A DNA stretch of 64,000 nt from Lachnospiraceae bacterium XBD2001 (lineage in GTDB: Bacteria > Bacillota > Clostridia > Lachnospirales > Lachnospiraceae), in NCBI GenBank assembly GCA_900116395.1, contig FPAN01000003.1:310001-374000 (forward strand), written 5' to 3'. Within the stretch, counting starts at the first letter, position 1. Every line of letters begins with the position of its first letter. The translations under genes and the position numbers were made by a program. Of this stretch, positions 1-6,934 are shown piece by piece. The notes beneath the pieces were generated by a model that worked only from the letters and a program-made list of their open reading frames with translations, was not told where the DNA came from and did no database searches.

Positions 1-968
1 AACAGCGTATCTACTATCATCTTCAAAAGAACAACAATTCCGGAGATGAAGTGATCCAAAAGGGTGACAAATGCACCGGATAAGGTTCCGGATAAAACAA
101 CCAACGCCAAATACTTCAGAAACTGTACTGCAAGATGTCCTTCCTTCTGAAATACCACCTTACGATTCAAGGTGAAATTAAACAGGCAGGAACAGCCACG
201 GGCTACGTATGTTGCCAGCATAATGGACAGCGGTCCGTGTACAAGAATTGTAAAAAGCACGAACTCCACCAATACCGACAACAAGGATACCAACGAATAC
301 TTGATCAGACGGCTGTAAATACGAATGGAGTCCAATACCGGATGAAAATGGGAAGAGGAATTATTGTCCTCATACACCGTCGTAATCGGAACCTCATAGA
401 ACTTCACATGGTGCTTCACCGCTGCAATCAGCATGTTGGTCTCATACTCATATCTGCTTCCTTCCGCTTCCATACAAGCCTGCAGGAAGTCAAAAGGCAA
501 TCCCCGCAATCCGGTCTGGGTATCGGATACGTTAATTCCGCATAGTACACGATAGACCACACGGGAGATATTATTACCGAAACGGCTGCGGACAGGAATG
601 GTCTTGTCATCAAATTGGCGACAGCCCATTACCAAATCCGTCGGGTGTTCCTTCATAGCGGCATCGATTTTTAAAATGTCCACCAACAAATGCTGTCCGT
701 CTGCATCAACGGTGATGACACCCTCTACATCCTTATGCTCCAGGCAATAAGAAAAGGCGGTCTTTAAGGCCTGCCCTTTCCCTTGATTGATTTCATGTTG
801 TAATAATACGACTTCCGGAATGGTACGAAGCTCAGAAAACACTCCATCATACTCCGTACCGCTTCCGTCATTCACTACAAGAATCCTTGAAAAATGCTCT
901 GCTAATGACCGAACAAACGGCAGGATGTTCTCTGATGGCTTGTACGCCGGAATTATAATTGCGTTCAA
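1..968 (-). CDS. Family 2 glycosyltransferase with C-terminal GtrA-like membrane domain (3' end cut by window)
   Basis: The start is a TTG at 968 (MNAIIIPAYKPS), preceded by AAGGAG with a 7-base gap; no in-frame ATG lies nearby. The N-terminal ~220 residues are a GT-A glycosyltransferase of the DPM1/GtrB type: VVNDGSG nucleotide-binding loop, and VDADGQH as the metal-binding DxD motif. From about residue 225 the protein becomes hydrophobic with GtrA-family features (KYSLVSLLSVLVEFVLF). The reading frame runs off base 1, so the C-terminus is not seen. Such enzymes usually move a sugar onto polyprenyl phosphate, and GtrA proteins are thought to help flip it. It starts 11 bases after the MltG-like stub and is probably co-transcribed with the flagellar operon. 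A role in flagellar or surface glycosylation is inference. Confidence 0.85.
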   Translation of the reverse strand, partial: MNAIIIPAYKPSENILPFVRSLAEHFSRILVVNDGSGTEYDGVFSELRTIPEVVLLQHEINQGKGQALKTAFSYCLEHKDVEGVITVDADGQHLLVDILKIDAAMKEHPTDLVMGCRQFDDKTIPVRSRFGNNISRVVYRVLCGINVSDTQTGLRGLPFDFLQACMEAEGSRYEYETNMLIAAVKHHVKFYEVPITTVYEDNNSSSHFHPVLDSIRIYSRLIKYSLVSLLSVLVEFVLFTILVHGPLSIMLATYVARGCSCLFNFTLNRKVVFQKEGHLAVQFLKYLALVVLSGTLSGAFVTLLDHFISGIVVLLKMIVDTL

Positions 969-979
969 AACAATGCTCC

Positions 980-1477
980 TTACTGACGAGTCGTAATAAT
1001 TTGGGCAACCTCTTCGTAGGTACTGCCCTTCGGGATAGAATAGGTACCCGGCTGAATCACGTTATCGTAATTGTTATCTTCCAGATAACGGTTGAAACGA
1101 GATCCGCTATCTACCAATCCGGCATCCTGTAACTTGTTTCCAACAGTCGCGGAACCTTCTCCGCCCTGAATGGTAAAGGATACCGGTTCACCGGTTGCAC
1201 CCGGAATGGTCTCCACGGTAGTAACGGTACCATCTTCATCTACCGTAGTCTCTACCTGCTTCTCATCGATAGGCTCTGGTGTTTCCTCTTCCGTTTCTTC
1301 TTGTACCGGTTCTTCTTTTTCCTGTTCTTCCTTAATGGTCTGTTTGCCGCTCTCCTGGGTAGTTGCTGTAGTCTCCGCAGTGGTATTTGGCTTCATAAAT
1401 GCAATGGCAATTAAGAAAATCAGCGTCGTTACAAACACACCGATTCCCATGCCGCGCATGTAGTATTTCAGCTTCAT
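980..1477 (-). CDS. Membrane-anchored MltG/YceG-like protein lacking the catalytic domain
   Basis: The protein has 165 residues: a short cytoplasmic start, one membrane segment (about 10-29), an acidic Glu/Thr/Pro-rich linker (about 35-90), and a ~70-residue C-terminal domain. That domain (VSFTIQGGEGSATVGNKL ... QPGTYSIPKGSTYEEVAQII) resembles the LysM-like substrate-binding N-terminal domain of the lytic transglycosylase MltG. Full MltG proteins are about 350 residues and carry a catalytic Glu in a later domain that is absent here, so this is a binding stub, not an enzyme. It follows the DUF6115 gene by 11 bases, inside the flagellar operon, with a GGAGAG ribosome site. Peptidoglycan binding near the basal body is inference. 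Confidence 0.7.
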   Translation of the reverse strand: MKLKYYMRGMGIGVFVTTLIFLIAIAFMKPNTTAETTATTQESGKQTIKEEQEKEEPVQEETEEETPEPIDEKQVETTVDEDGTVTTVETIPGATGEPVSFTIQGGEGSATVGNKLQDAGLVDSGSRFNRYLEDNNYDNVIQPGTYSIPKGSTYEEVAQIITTRQ

Positions 1478-1488
1478 CTGTTTCTCTC

Positions 1489-2235
1489 CTATGCCGTATA
1501 GTCCTCGTCAAACAATCCAAGAACCAACTTGATTTCCCCTAAACCTTTTCCCAACTTTTTCGCGATTTCAATTTCGCTGTAGCCTTCCTTGTACATCTTA
1601 AGGATCTGCTCGTTGTCATCCTCCCCAGCCCCGGCCTCGGATTGGGTATCCTCCATTTTCTGCATGAAAACCTGCTTCAAGGATTCCATATTCTCGCGAA
1701 CCGCTTCTCTGACGTCTTCCGGGATTACAGAATCCTCAGGCTCCGTAGTACCATTGGAAAAATCTTCGGAAATCGGCTCACCTTTCAGTGCTTCGTAAGA
1801 AGAAACCATAGCAGCAACGTCCTCTTTTAATGCACGAAGGCTGGACTCGGAATGTTGCAATTCTTCTGTCAGACGGGTGATTTTCTCCTGCTTTTCATTG
1901 AGCATGTTGTAGAGGAACATGACTTCCTCATGGGACTTGTTCATGGAATCCAAAACCGTGTCGGAATACTCATTGATGGCAAGGATTTTCTCATTGGTCT
2001 CCTTGTCGGATTTGGTCTCTAAATCCATTACCGCATGATCCAAATTGTTCTCGATGCGACGATCGATTTCATCCGCCGCACGGCCCATGGCCTTCTCTAC
2101 AATCACATGCACTTCTTTTTCGCTAAGCTTCTGAATATGCTCCACATCAGAAGAAGACAGCTTCTCCGTAACGAAGAAGCTGCCAATAAAAAATATCGCT
2201 CCAATAATTAACAACGAAATCTCTAAACCGGTCAT
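1489..2235 (-). CDS. DUF6115 family protein, SwrB-like layout
   Basis: The protein has 248 residues. One membrane helix lies at the N-terminus (LEISLLIIGAIFFIGSFFV), followed by a long Glu/Lys-rich coiled coil (about 30-135), a low-complexity stretch, and a C-terminal helix-turn-helix-like block (ILKMYKEGYSEIEIAKKLG...). Order and position (membrane anchor, coiled coil, C-terminal helical block, downstream of the FliA-type sigma gene) match SwrB of Bacillus subtilis, which promotes assembly of the flagellar export apparatus. Equivalence to SwrB is my inference; I recognise the family only as DUF6115. ATG start with GGAGAA upstream. Confidence 0.7.
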   Translation of the reverse strand: MTGLEISLLIIGAIFFIGSFFVTEKLSSSDVEHIQKLSEKEVHVIVEKAMGRAADEIDRRIENNLDHAVMDLETKSDKETNEKILAINEYSDTVLDSMNKSHEEVMFLYNMLNEKQEKITRLTEELQHSESSLRALKEDVAAMVSSYEALKGEPISEDFSNGTTEPEDSVIPEDVREAVRENMESLKQVFMQKMEDTQSEAGAGEDDNEQILKMYKEGYSEIEIAKKLGKGLGEIKLVLGLFDEDYTA

Positions 2236-2250
2236 TCTAGTTCTCCATAA

Positions 2251-2577
2251 TTATATTTTCATATCGAAGGATCCGTGATCGTTCTTCAATCGAACGGATC
2301 CATCCGAAACCGGACCATCCTTTTGGTCCTTCTTTTTCTTTTTGTTGCGATTCGCCTGATAGGAATCGCCGTTGCCGCCACCTTCGAAATCAAAAGGATG
2401 ATCTGCCGCTTCTTCTTTCTCTTTGACGGAATGCAAATTCCATTCCACGCCTTCCTTCACTGCAGCATTGGCATATTCCTGTTGCACAACAGGGCGATGC
2501 TCTTCCGATGCCTTCGTAGCGGAAACCTCTGTGGTATTCTGAATCATTCCATTAAAATCGATTGGTCGAATAGACAT
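2251..2577 (-). CDS. Small hydrophilic flagellar-operon protein of unknown function
   Basis: The protein has 108 residues, with no membrane segment or signal peptide. It is rich in charged residues, with a Gly/Asn then Lys-run spacer (about residues 67-86) and a distinct C-terminal tail (SDGSVRLKNDHGSFDMKI). I do not recognise the family. The ATG start has AGAGGGA upstream. It sits 15 bases upstream of DUF6115 and 15 bases downstream of the fapA-like gene, so it is translated as part of the operon. A role in motility is inferred from context only. Confidence 0.6.
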   Translation of the reverse strand: MSIRPIDFNGMIQNTTEVSATKASEEHRPVVQQEYANAAVKEGVEWNLHSVKEKEEAADHPFDFEGGGNGDSYQANRNKKKKKDQKDGPVSDGSVRLKNDHGSFDMKI

Positions 2578-2592
2578 AACTACTACATCCCT

Positions 2593-4194
2593 CTACAGAT
2601 TGGTTACTAATATCTCACCGTTCTTCTTCTCAAACTGGCAATAAGAACGCTTGTCCTTCATGGTCATAGACAAATCCGAGATGGTAATCATAACACCGGA
2701 ATGAATATCCCTTCGAACAATAACCTTCGCGTGCTTGGAATTGATCAGTTCCTGATGCAACGCATTGAATTCCACACGACAATCCTGAAGCATGTCTTTG
2801 GTGGAACGAAGTTCCGACATCAGCTTGTTCAAGTATAACATATTCTTATGGTCAAGCGCTTTACCGGATTCAACAAAATCATTATAAGTTTTGATGACCG
2901 GTGTCAGCTTGTTAATCTTCTTGGTTAAGGAAGTAATACTCTTATGAAGCTGGGTATAGCGTTCCTTCTTCTCCGGAGCCATACCGACTTCAATATGTGT
3001 CATTGCTCCCATATCAGAGCCAATGGTCATGGACTCTACCTTGCCGCCGGCCCGAACGCTGCCGCCTGCAATAAAGCCCTTCTTATCAATCACAATAATA
3101 TCTTCCGAAGCATTGACCTCACTATAGATAATAGAGCCGGTCTCTACATAACCTCCGGAAAAGACTTTGGCATTCTCAATAAACTGTACGATGACGTTGC
3201 CCTTGGCATCTAAGATACCACGGCGCATACCGTGAATACCACGCTTCACAATAATTTGACCGCCGGCCTGAATCAAAGCATCCTCTACGACACCGTCTAC
3301 AATCACATCACCTCTGGCAACTACGGAAAAGCCGCCCCGCACATTGCCATGAATATGAACGTTACCATCGTAATTAATGTTACCGATGGAATTGTCAACA
3401 TCCGCCGGGACATCATAGACATCCGATACGAAGACTTTTTCATTCACTAAGGAAACATGTCCCGTAACCGCTGCATAAATCTCGGTACGGTCATCGGAAA
3501 TCCGAATGTTCTGTCCGAATTCTAAGTGTTTGGACTTCACGGTTCGGGTCGGAATATCCTGTCCGCAGACATTCTTGCCCGGCTTGCCCCGATCTTCCGG
3601 AGTCAGTCTGGCCAGAAGGTCCCCTTCCTTAACACCGCAAATGGTATTCAAATCACGGTAATCCACGGAACCGTCTTCGTTATGTTTCGGTTTTAATGAT
3701 GGATTGGTATTAAAGAAATATTCTATCTTGGCATCACGGCCGATGACCGGCTGTAGCCCCTCTGCAAAAACATAATCCGTTGCATAACAAGGGTCCGATA
3801 GATATGCAAGAATTGCATCCTGGTCAATACCATATACAACTCCGCGCTTAGATAATTCCCCCATGATATCTTTCGCATTCATGCGTGAACCGTTCATAGA
3901 AGGCGGCATAAAACGACAAGTGACGCGCATCTTATCCAATGAGATCTTGATATTCATGGTCTCAGAGAATTCCAAACCGTCACAATTACCAAAAGCAAAT
4001 GTGGATTCCTTCGGCTCTGCCAATTGACGACGGAATGCCCCCTTGTCATAATCCGAAAAGCCGTGGGCAAACAAGTACTCGTCAACTTCGGCCGCATTAA
4101 TCGGAAGGCCCCCTTCCTTCGGCGGAAAAATATGACCGATGGCTTGTGTGCCGTTTATTTCAACTTGGACATAACCGTTAATCTGACTGCTCAT
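2593..4194 (-). CDS. FapA-family (DUF342) flagellar assembly protein
   Basis: The protein has 533 residues. The N-terminal ~230 residues form the FapA alpha/beta region, and the middle (about 240-410) is a repetitive beta-helix-like block with many short Gly-Val/Ile repeats (GNVHIHGNVRGGFSVVARGDV), typical of DUF342. A coiled-coil segment follows (about 410-480), then a small C-terminal domain. FapA homologues in Vibrio help polar flagellar function, and relatives are common in clostridial flagellar operons; the biochemical role is unsettled. The ATG at 4194 lies 12 bases after an AGGAGG sequence. A four-codon frame (4205-4191) sits between them and its TGA overlaps this ATG. Confidence 0.85.
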   Translation of the reverse strand: MSSQINGYVQVEINGTQAIGHIFPPKEGGLPINAAEVDEYLFAHGFSDYDKGAFRRQLAEPKESTFAFGNCDGLEFSETMNIKISLDKMRVTCRFMPPSMNGSRMNAKDIMGELSKRGVVYGIDQDAILAYLSDPCYATDYVFAEGLQPVIGRDAKIEYFFNTNPSLKPKHNEDGSVDYRDLNTICGVKEGDLLARLTPEDRGKPGKNVCGQDIPTRTVKSKHLEFGQNIRISDDRTEIYAAVTGHVSLVNEKVFVSDVYDVPADVDNSIGNINYDGNVHIHGNVRGGFSVVARGDVIVDGVVEDALIQAGGQIIVKRGIHGMRRGILDAKGNVIVQFIENAKVFSGGYVETGSIIYSEVNASEDIIVIDKKGFIAGGSVRAGGKVESMTIGSDMGAMTHIEVGMAPEKKERYTQLHKSITSLTKKINKLTPVIKTYNDFVESGKALDHKNMLYLNKLMSELRSTKDMLQDCRVEFNALHQELINSKHAKVIVRRDIHSGVMITISDLSMTMKDKRSYCQFEKKNGEILVTNL

Positions 4195-4223
4195 TGGCTG
4201 GCCATACCTCCTCCCCTAAAATA

Positions 4224-4988
4224 TTAACCGGTCAAAACATTCATGTACGGTCCCATCTTTTTCTTCATCTTCACCAAAGCCTTGGTATGAAGCTGAGAAA
4301 CACGTGATTCGGACACTTCCAATACACGACTGATTTCTTTCAAATTCAAATCCTCATAGTAATACAAGAGGATGACTTTCTTTTCTTTTTCCGTAAGGGT
4401 TTCCAGTGCTTCCCCAAGAACTTCCTTCAGTTCTTCCCTGGAAATCACATCTTCCGGCTGTTCAAAATGCGCATTGCGATGCGCATCCATAGCAGGTTCA
4501 TTGCCCTGCTCCATAAATTCATTCAAGGATACCAGGTTCGTAACTTTCAGCTGGGACTGCCAGCCCATGTACTCATCCTCGGTAATGCCAAGTTCGTTAG
4601 CCACCTCTGCATCCGAAGCCATCTTACCGGTTCGAATCTCTACCGAACGGGAAGCTTCATCAATCTTCTTCTGCTTCTGTCGCACGGTACGCGGAATCCA
4701 ATCCATCTTACGGATTTGATCCAAAATGGCACCTTTGATACGCAAACTTGCATAGGTTTCGAATTTGACTTCTTTGCCAAGGTCAAACTTATCAATGGCA
4801 TCAATCAAACCGAATACACCGTAACCAACCAAATCATCGTATTCAACATTGCTGCCAAGATACATTGCCAGCTTGCCGGCAACTACCTTAACCAGGGGTG
4901 CATATTCCACGATAATTTGCTCTCTCAATTGTGGGGTGGGATTCTTGCGATAATCATCCCAAAGTTTTTCCTTGTCTACTGTGCTCAT
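4224..4988 (-). CDS. sigD: RNA polymerase sigma factor, FliA/SigD/WhiG type (sigma-28)
   Basis: The protein has 254 residues, the usual size for FliA/SigD. Region 2 (YDDLVGYGVFGLIDAIDKFD ... FETYASLRIKGAILDQIRKMDW) and a C-terminal region 4 with a helix-turn-helix (LNLKEISRVLEVSESRVSQL) are clear. In Bacillus and Clostridia this factor drives late flagellar genes such as flagellin and chemoreceptors and is held by FlgM; neither flgM nor flagellin is visible here. Its place near the end of the fla/che operon, after cheD, is the same as in B. subtilis, so its expression should depend on transcription reaching the distal part of the operon. ATG start with GGGG upstream. Confidence 0.95.
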   Translation of the reverse strand: MSTVDKEKLWDDYRKNPTPQLREQIIVEYAPLVKVVAGKLAMYLGSNVEYDDLVGYGVFGLIDAIDKFDLGKEVKFETYASLRIKGAILDQIRKMDWIPRTVRQKQKKIDEASRSVEIRTGKMASDAEVANELGITEDEYMGWQSQLKVTNLVSLNEFMEQGNEPAMDAHRNAHFEQPEDVISREELKEVLGEALETLTEKEKKVILLYYYEDLNLKEISRVLEVSESRVSQLHTKALVKMKKKMGPYMNVLTG

Positions 4989-5011
4989 ATAAGTACCCCA
5001 TTTTTGGTATA

Positions 5012-5290
5012 TTATTCGTCTGAGTCATCCTCAGCCGACGCTGCTTCATCTGAAGTCTCCCCCGCTTCATCTGAAGACTCCGCTTCCATATCTTCCGGCA
5101 GTTCCGCCTCCGGAGCCAATGCCCAATCCAAAACCATCTTGATAATGGTTCCGATGGTCAAAAACAAAAGTGCAGAAACCACCAATCGAATGGTAAAAGT
5201 TCCGAAAGGAACATGCTGTACAATCGAAACAATGCACGCAATTGCACTTGCTAAAAGTGCAACCACCGGCGGAATCAGTTTCGTATTCAT
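5012..5290 (-). CDS. Small two-pass membrane protein with acidic tail, unknown function
   Basis: The protein has 92 residues. Two hydrophobic helices (about 6-24 and 32-55) are followed by a strongly acidic, Ser/Ala-rich tail (about 60-92) with no predicted fold. No family is recognised. It lies between cheD and sigD in the fla/che operon with short gaps on both sides. The tail could be cytoplasmic and bind a partner by charge, but this is inference. Confidence 0.6.
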   Translation of the reverse strand: MNTKLIPPVVALLASAIACIVSIVQHVPFGTFTIRLVVSALLFLTIGTIIKMVLDWALAPEAELPEDMEAESSDEAGETSDEAASAEDDSDE

Positions 5291-5305
5291 GTAAATAATC
5301 TCCCG

Positions 5306-5791
5306 TTAAATGGTCTTCGGCGGTTTACCCACTGCCTTAATCAGGTAATCCCCTGTCTCACTGTAAAACTCAACCGTACGTCCGTAATTCAAGCCCGTAT
5401 CTTCTGCCAATAACTTGACGCCTAATTCCTTCAGCTTAGCCTTGCTGGCTTCCGCGTTACGCTGACCTACATTGATGGTAGGTGCTGCTCCGCCACCGGC
5501 GAACATGGTAGCTCCTCCGGCAATTTTCGCAACCAAACGGGATTTGTTTGCCCCCATCTTAATCATATCGTCGTACAACTTCTGAATTCCGGTATCCGCA
5601 AACTTCGCAATATTGCTATTATTACGGATCTGTGTACTGTCCGGCAACATGATATGAGCAAGACCGCTGATCTTCGTTACAGGATCATAGATAGCAATTC
5701 CAATGCAGGAACCCAGTCCAATCGTGGTGAGATTGTCCGGAGCATTGCATGCTTTAAGATCCGCCATTCCGACCTTAATCATTTCTCCCAT
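5306..5791 (-). CDS. cheD: Chemoreceptor glutamine deamidase CheD
   Basis: The protein has 161 residues from the preferred ATG at 5791 (MGEMIKVGMADLK), which matches the usual CheD start. An ATG four codons upstream lies almost on top of the ribosome site GAGGTGA, so it is less likely. The deamidase residues are visible: Cys in GLGSCIG, His in GLAHIMLP, and Thr in AGGATMF. CheD deamidates chemoreceptor glutamines and, in B. subtilis, also binds CheC and stimulates its CheY-P phosphatase activity. It ends 15 bases before the 92-residue membrane protein gene and follows cheC by 15 bases. Confidence 0.95.
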   Translation of the reverse strand: MGEMIKVGMADLKACNAPDNLTTIGLGSCIGIAIYDPVTKISGLAHIMLPDSTQIRNNSNIAKFADTGIQKLYDDMIKMGANKSRLVAKIAGGATMFAGGGAAPTINVGQRNAEASKAKLKELGVKLLAEDTGLNYGRTVEFYSETGDYLIKAVGKPPKTI

Positions 5792-5806
5792 ATACGCATT
5801 CACCTC

Positions 5807-6427
5807 TTAAACTGGTAAACCTAATGCTCTTAAAATCTTCTCGTAGGACTCGCCTTCCGGCATCAAAATAAAATATCCGTTAATCGCAACATCATCGCTG
5901 AACTCGGTGCGAATGAACAATGCGTTGTCGCTAACCATACCAAACTGAATGGCCGGCACGCTAAGAATAGCAGCTGCCATATCGATGGATACGTATGGAA
6001 TAGTCGGAGAAATATTCAAATTCGTAAGTCCCGACAATGCAGACAAATAAGACCCTGCAATAATATTACCGATTTCACGGATGGCAGACAAGTCCATCTC
6101 ATCAAAATCCTCATTATATTCCGGATCACGCATCATCAAACGGTTTACCAGATGATGTGCAGACGGAAGATCCATCAAAAACATCATACTGCCGTTGATA
6201 TCATTCTCTACGCCAAGTAAAATACCAACAACAATCTGTTCCTCGCTACCGATTGCGGAACCAATCTTTTCAACCGCAATCAACTCAACCTTCGGGACTT
6301 TCATATCCAAGCGAAGGTTGAGCATATTAGCAATTGCTGTTGTGGCATTACCGGCACCAATGTTACCGATTTCTTTCAGTACATCAAAGTACTTCTCATT
6401 AATATCCTCAAAGGAAAGATCTGCCAT
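5807..6427 (-). CDS. cheC: CheY-P phosphatase CheC
   Basis: The protein has 206 residues, matching the family. Both pseudo-symmetric phosphatase sites are present: D15-x3-E19-x2-N22 in DVLKEIGNIGAGNA, and a second E..N in IREIGNIIAG. CheC removes phosphate from CheY and is activated by CheD, giving adaptation without methylation. It is followed directly by cheD, the usual pairing. ATG start with a GAGGATA ribosome site. Confidence 0.95.
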   Translation of the reverse strand: MADLSFEDINEKYFDVLKEIGNIGAGNATTAIANMLNLRLDMKVPKVELIAVEKIGSAIGSEEQIVVGILLGVENDINGSMMFLMDLPSAHHLVNRLMMRDPEYNEDFDEMDLSAIREIGNIIAGSYLSALSGLTNLNISPTIPYVSIDMAAAILSVPAIQFGMVSDNALFIRTEFSDDVAINGYFILMPEGESYEKILRALGLPV

Positions 6428-6450
6428 TTTATTATCCTCAAAAACAATAA

Positions 6451-6921
6451 TTATGAAGCGTCCACTTCATCCACCAAAGCAGAAATCTCAAAGATAGAAA
6501 TCAAATCATCTCCGTTCTTACCGATTCCGTTGATGAATGTATTTGCATTCTTCTTGGTGTTCTGAACGTTGCGCTCGATTTCGGACTCGCCCAAGGAAAT
6601 AACTTCCTTCACCTCATCCACCTGGATACCAACCAAGCCCTGCTCTTCTAACTTCAGAATAATAATTCTGGACTTATTGGTTAAAACATCCTCGCCGAGC
6701 TTCATCTTACGACGGGCACTCATAACCGGCACAACTTCGCCACGCAGGTTGATAACGCCGTTATAATGAGCCTGTGCCTTCGGCACTCTTGTAATCTTCT
6801 GCATACGAACGATATTGTCGACCAAAGCAATATCAATTCCGTACTGCTCGTCACCGATTTTAACAACGATGTACTGGATCTTCTCTTCTTCTACTGCGTC
6901 TAACTCTCTATGATTCGCCAT
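6451..6921 (-). CDS. cheW: Chemotaxis coupling protein CheW
   Basis: The protein has 156 residues, a single CheW (SH3-like) domain: IQYIVVKIGDEQYGIDI at the start, the conserved VINLRGEVVPV strand in the middle, and a VDEVKEVI strand later. CheW links CheA to receptors in signalling arrays at the membrane. It lies 13 bases downstream of cheA and has a strong GAGGGAGG ribosome site. Confidence 0.95.
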   Translation of the reverse strand: MANHRELDAVEEEKIQYIVVKIGDEQYGIDIALVDNIVRMQKITRVPKAQAHYNGVINLRGEVVPVMSARRKMKLGEDVLTNKSRIIILKLEEQGLVGIQVDEVKEVISLGESEIERNVQNTKKNANTFINGIGKNGDDLISIFEISALVDEVDAS

Positions 6922-6934
6922 AATTAACCTCCCT

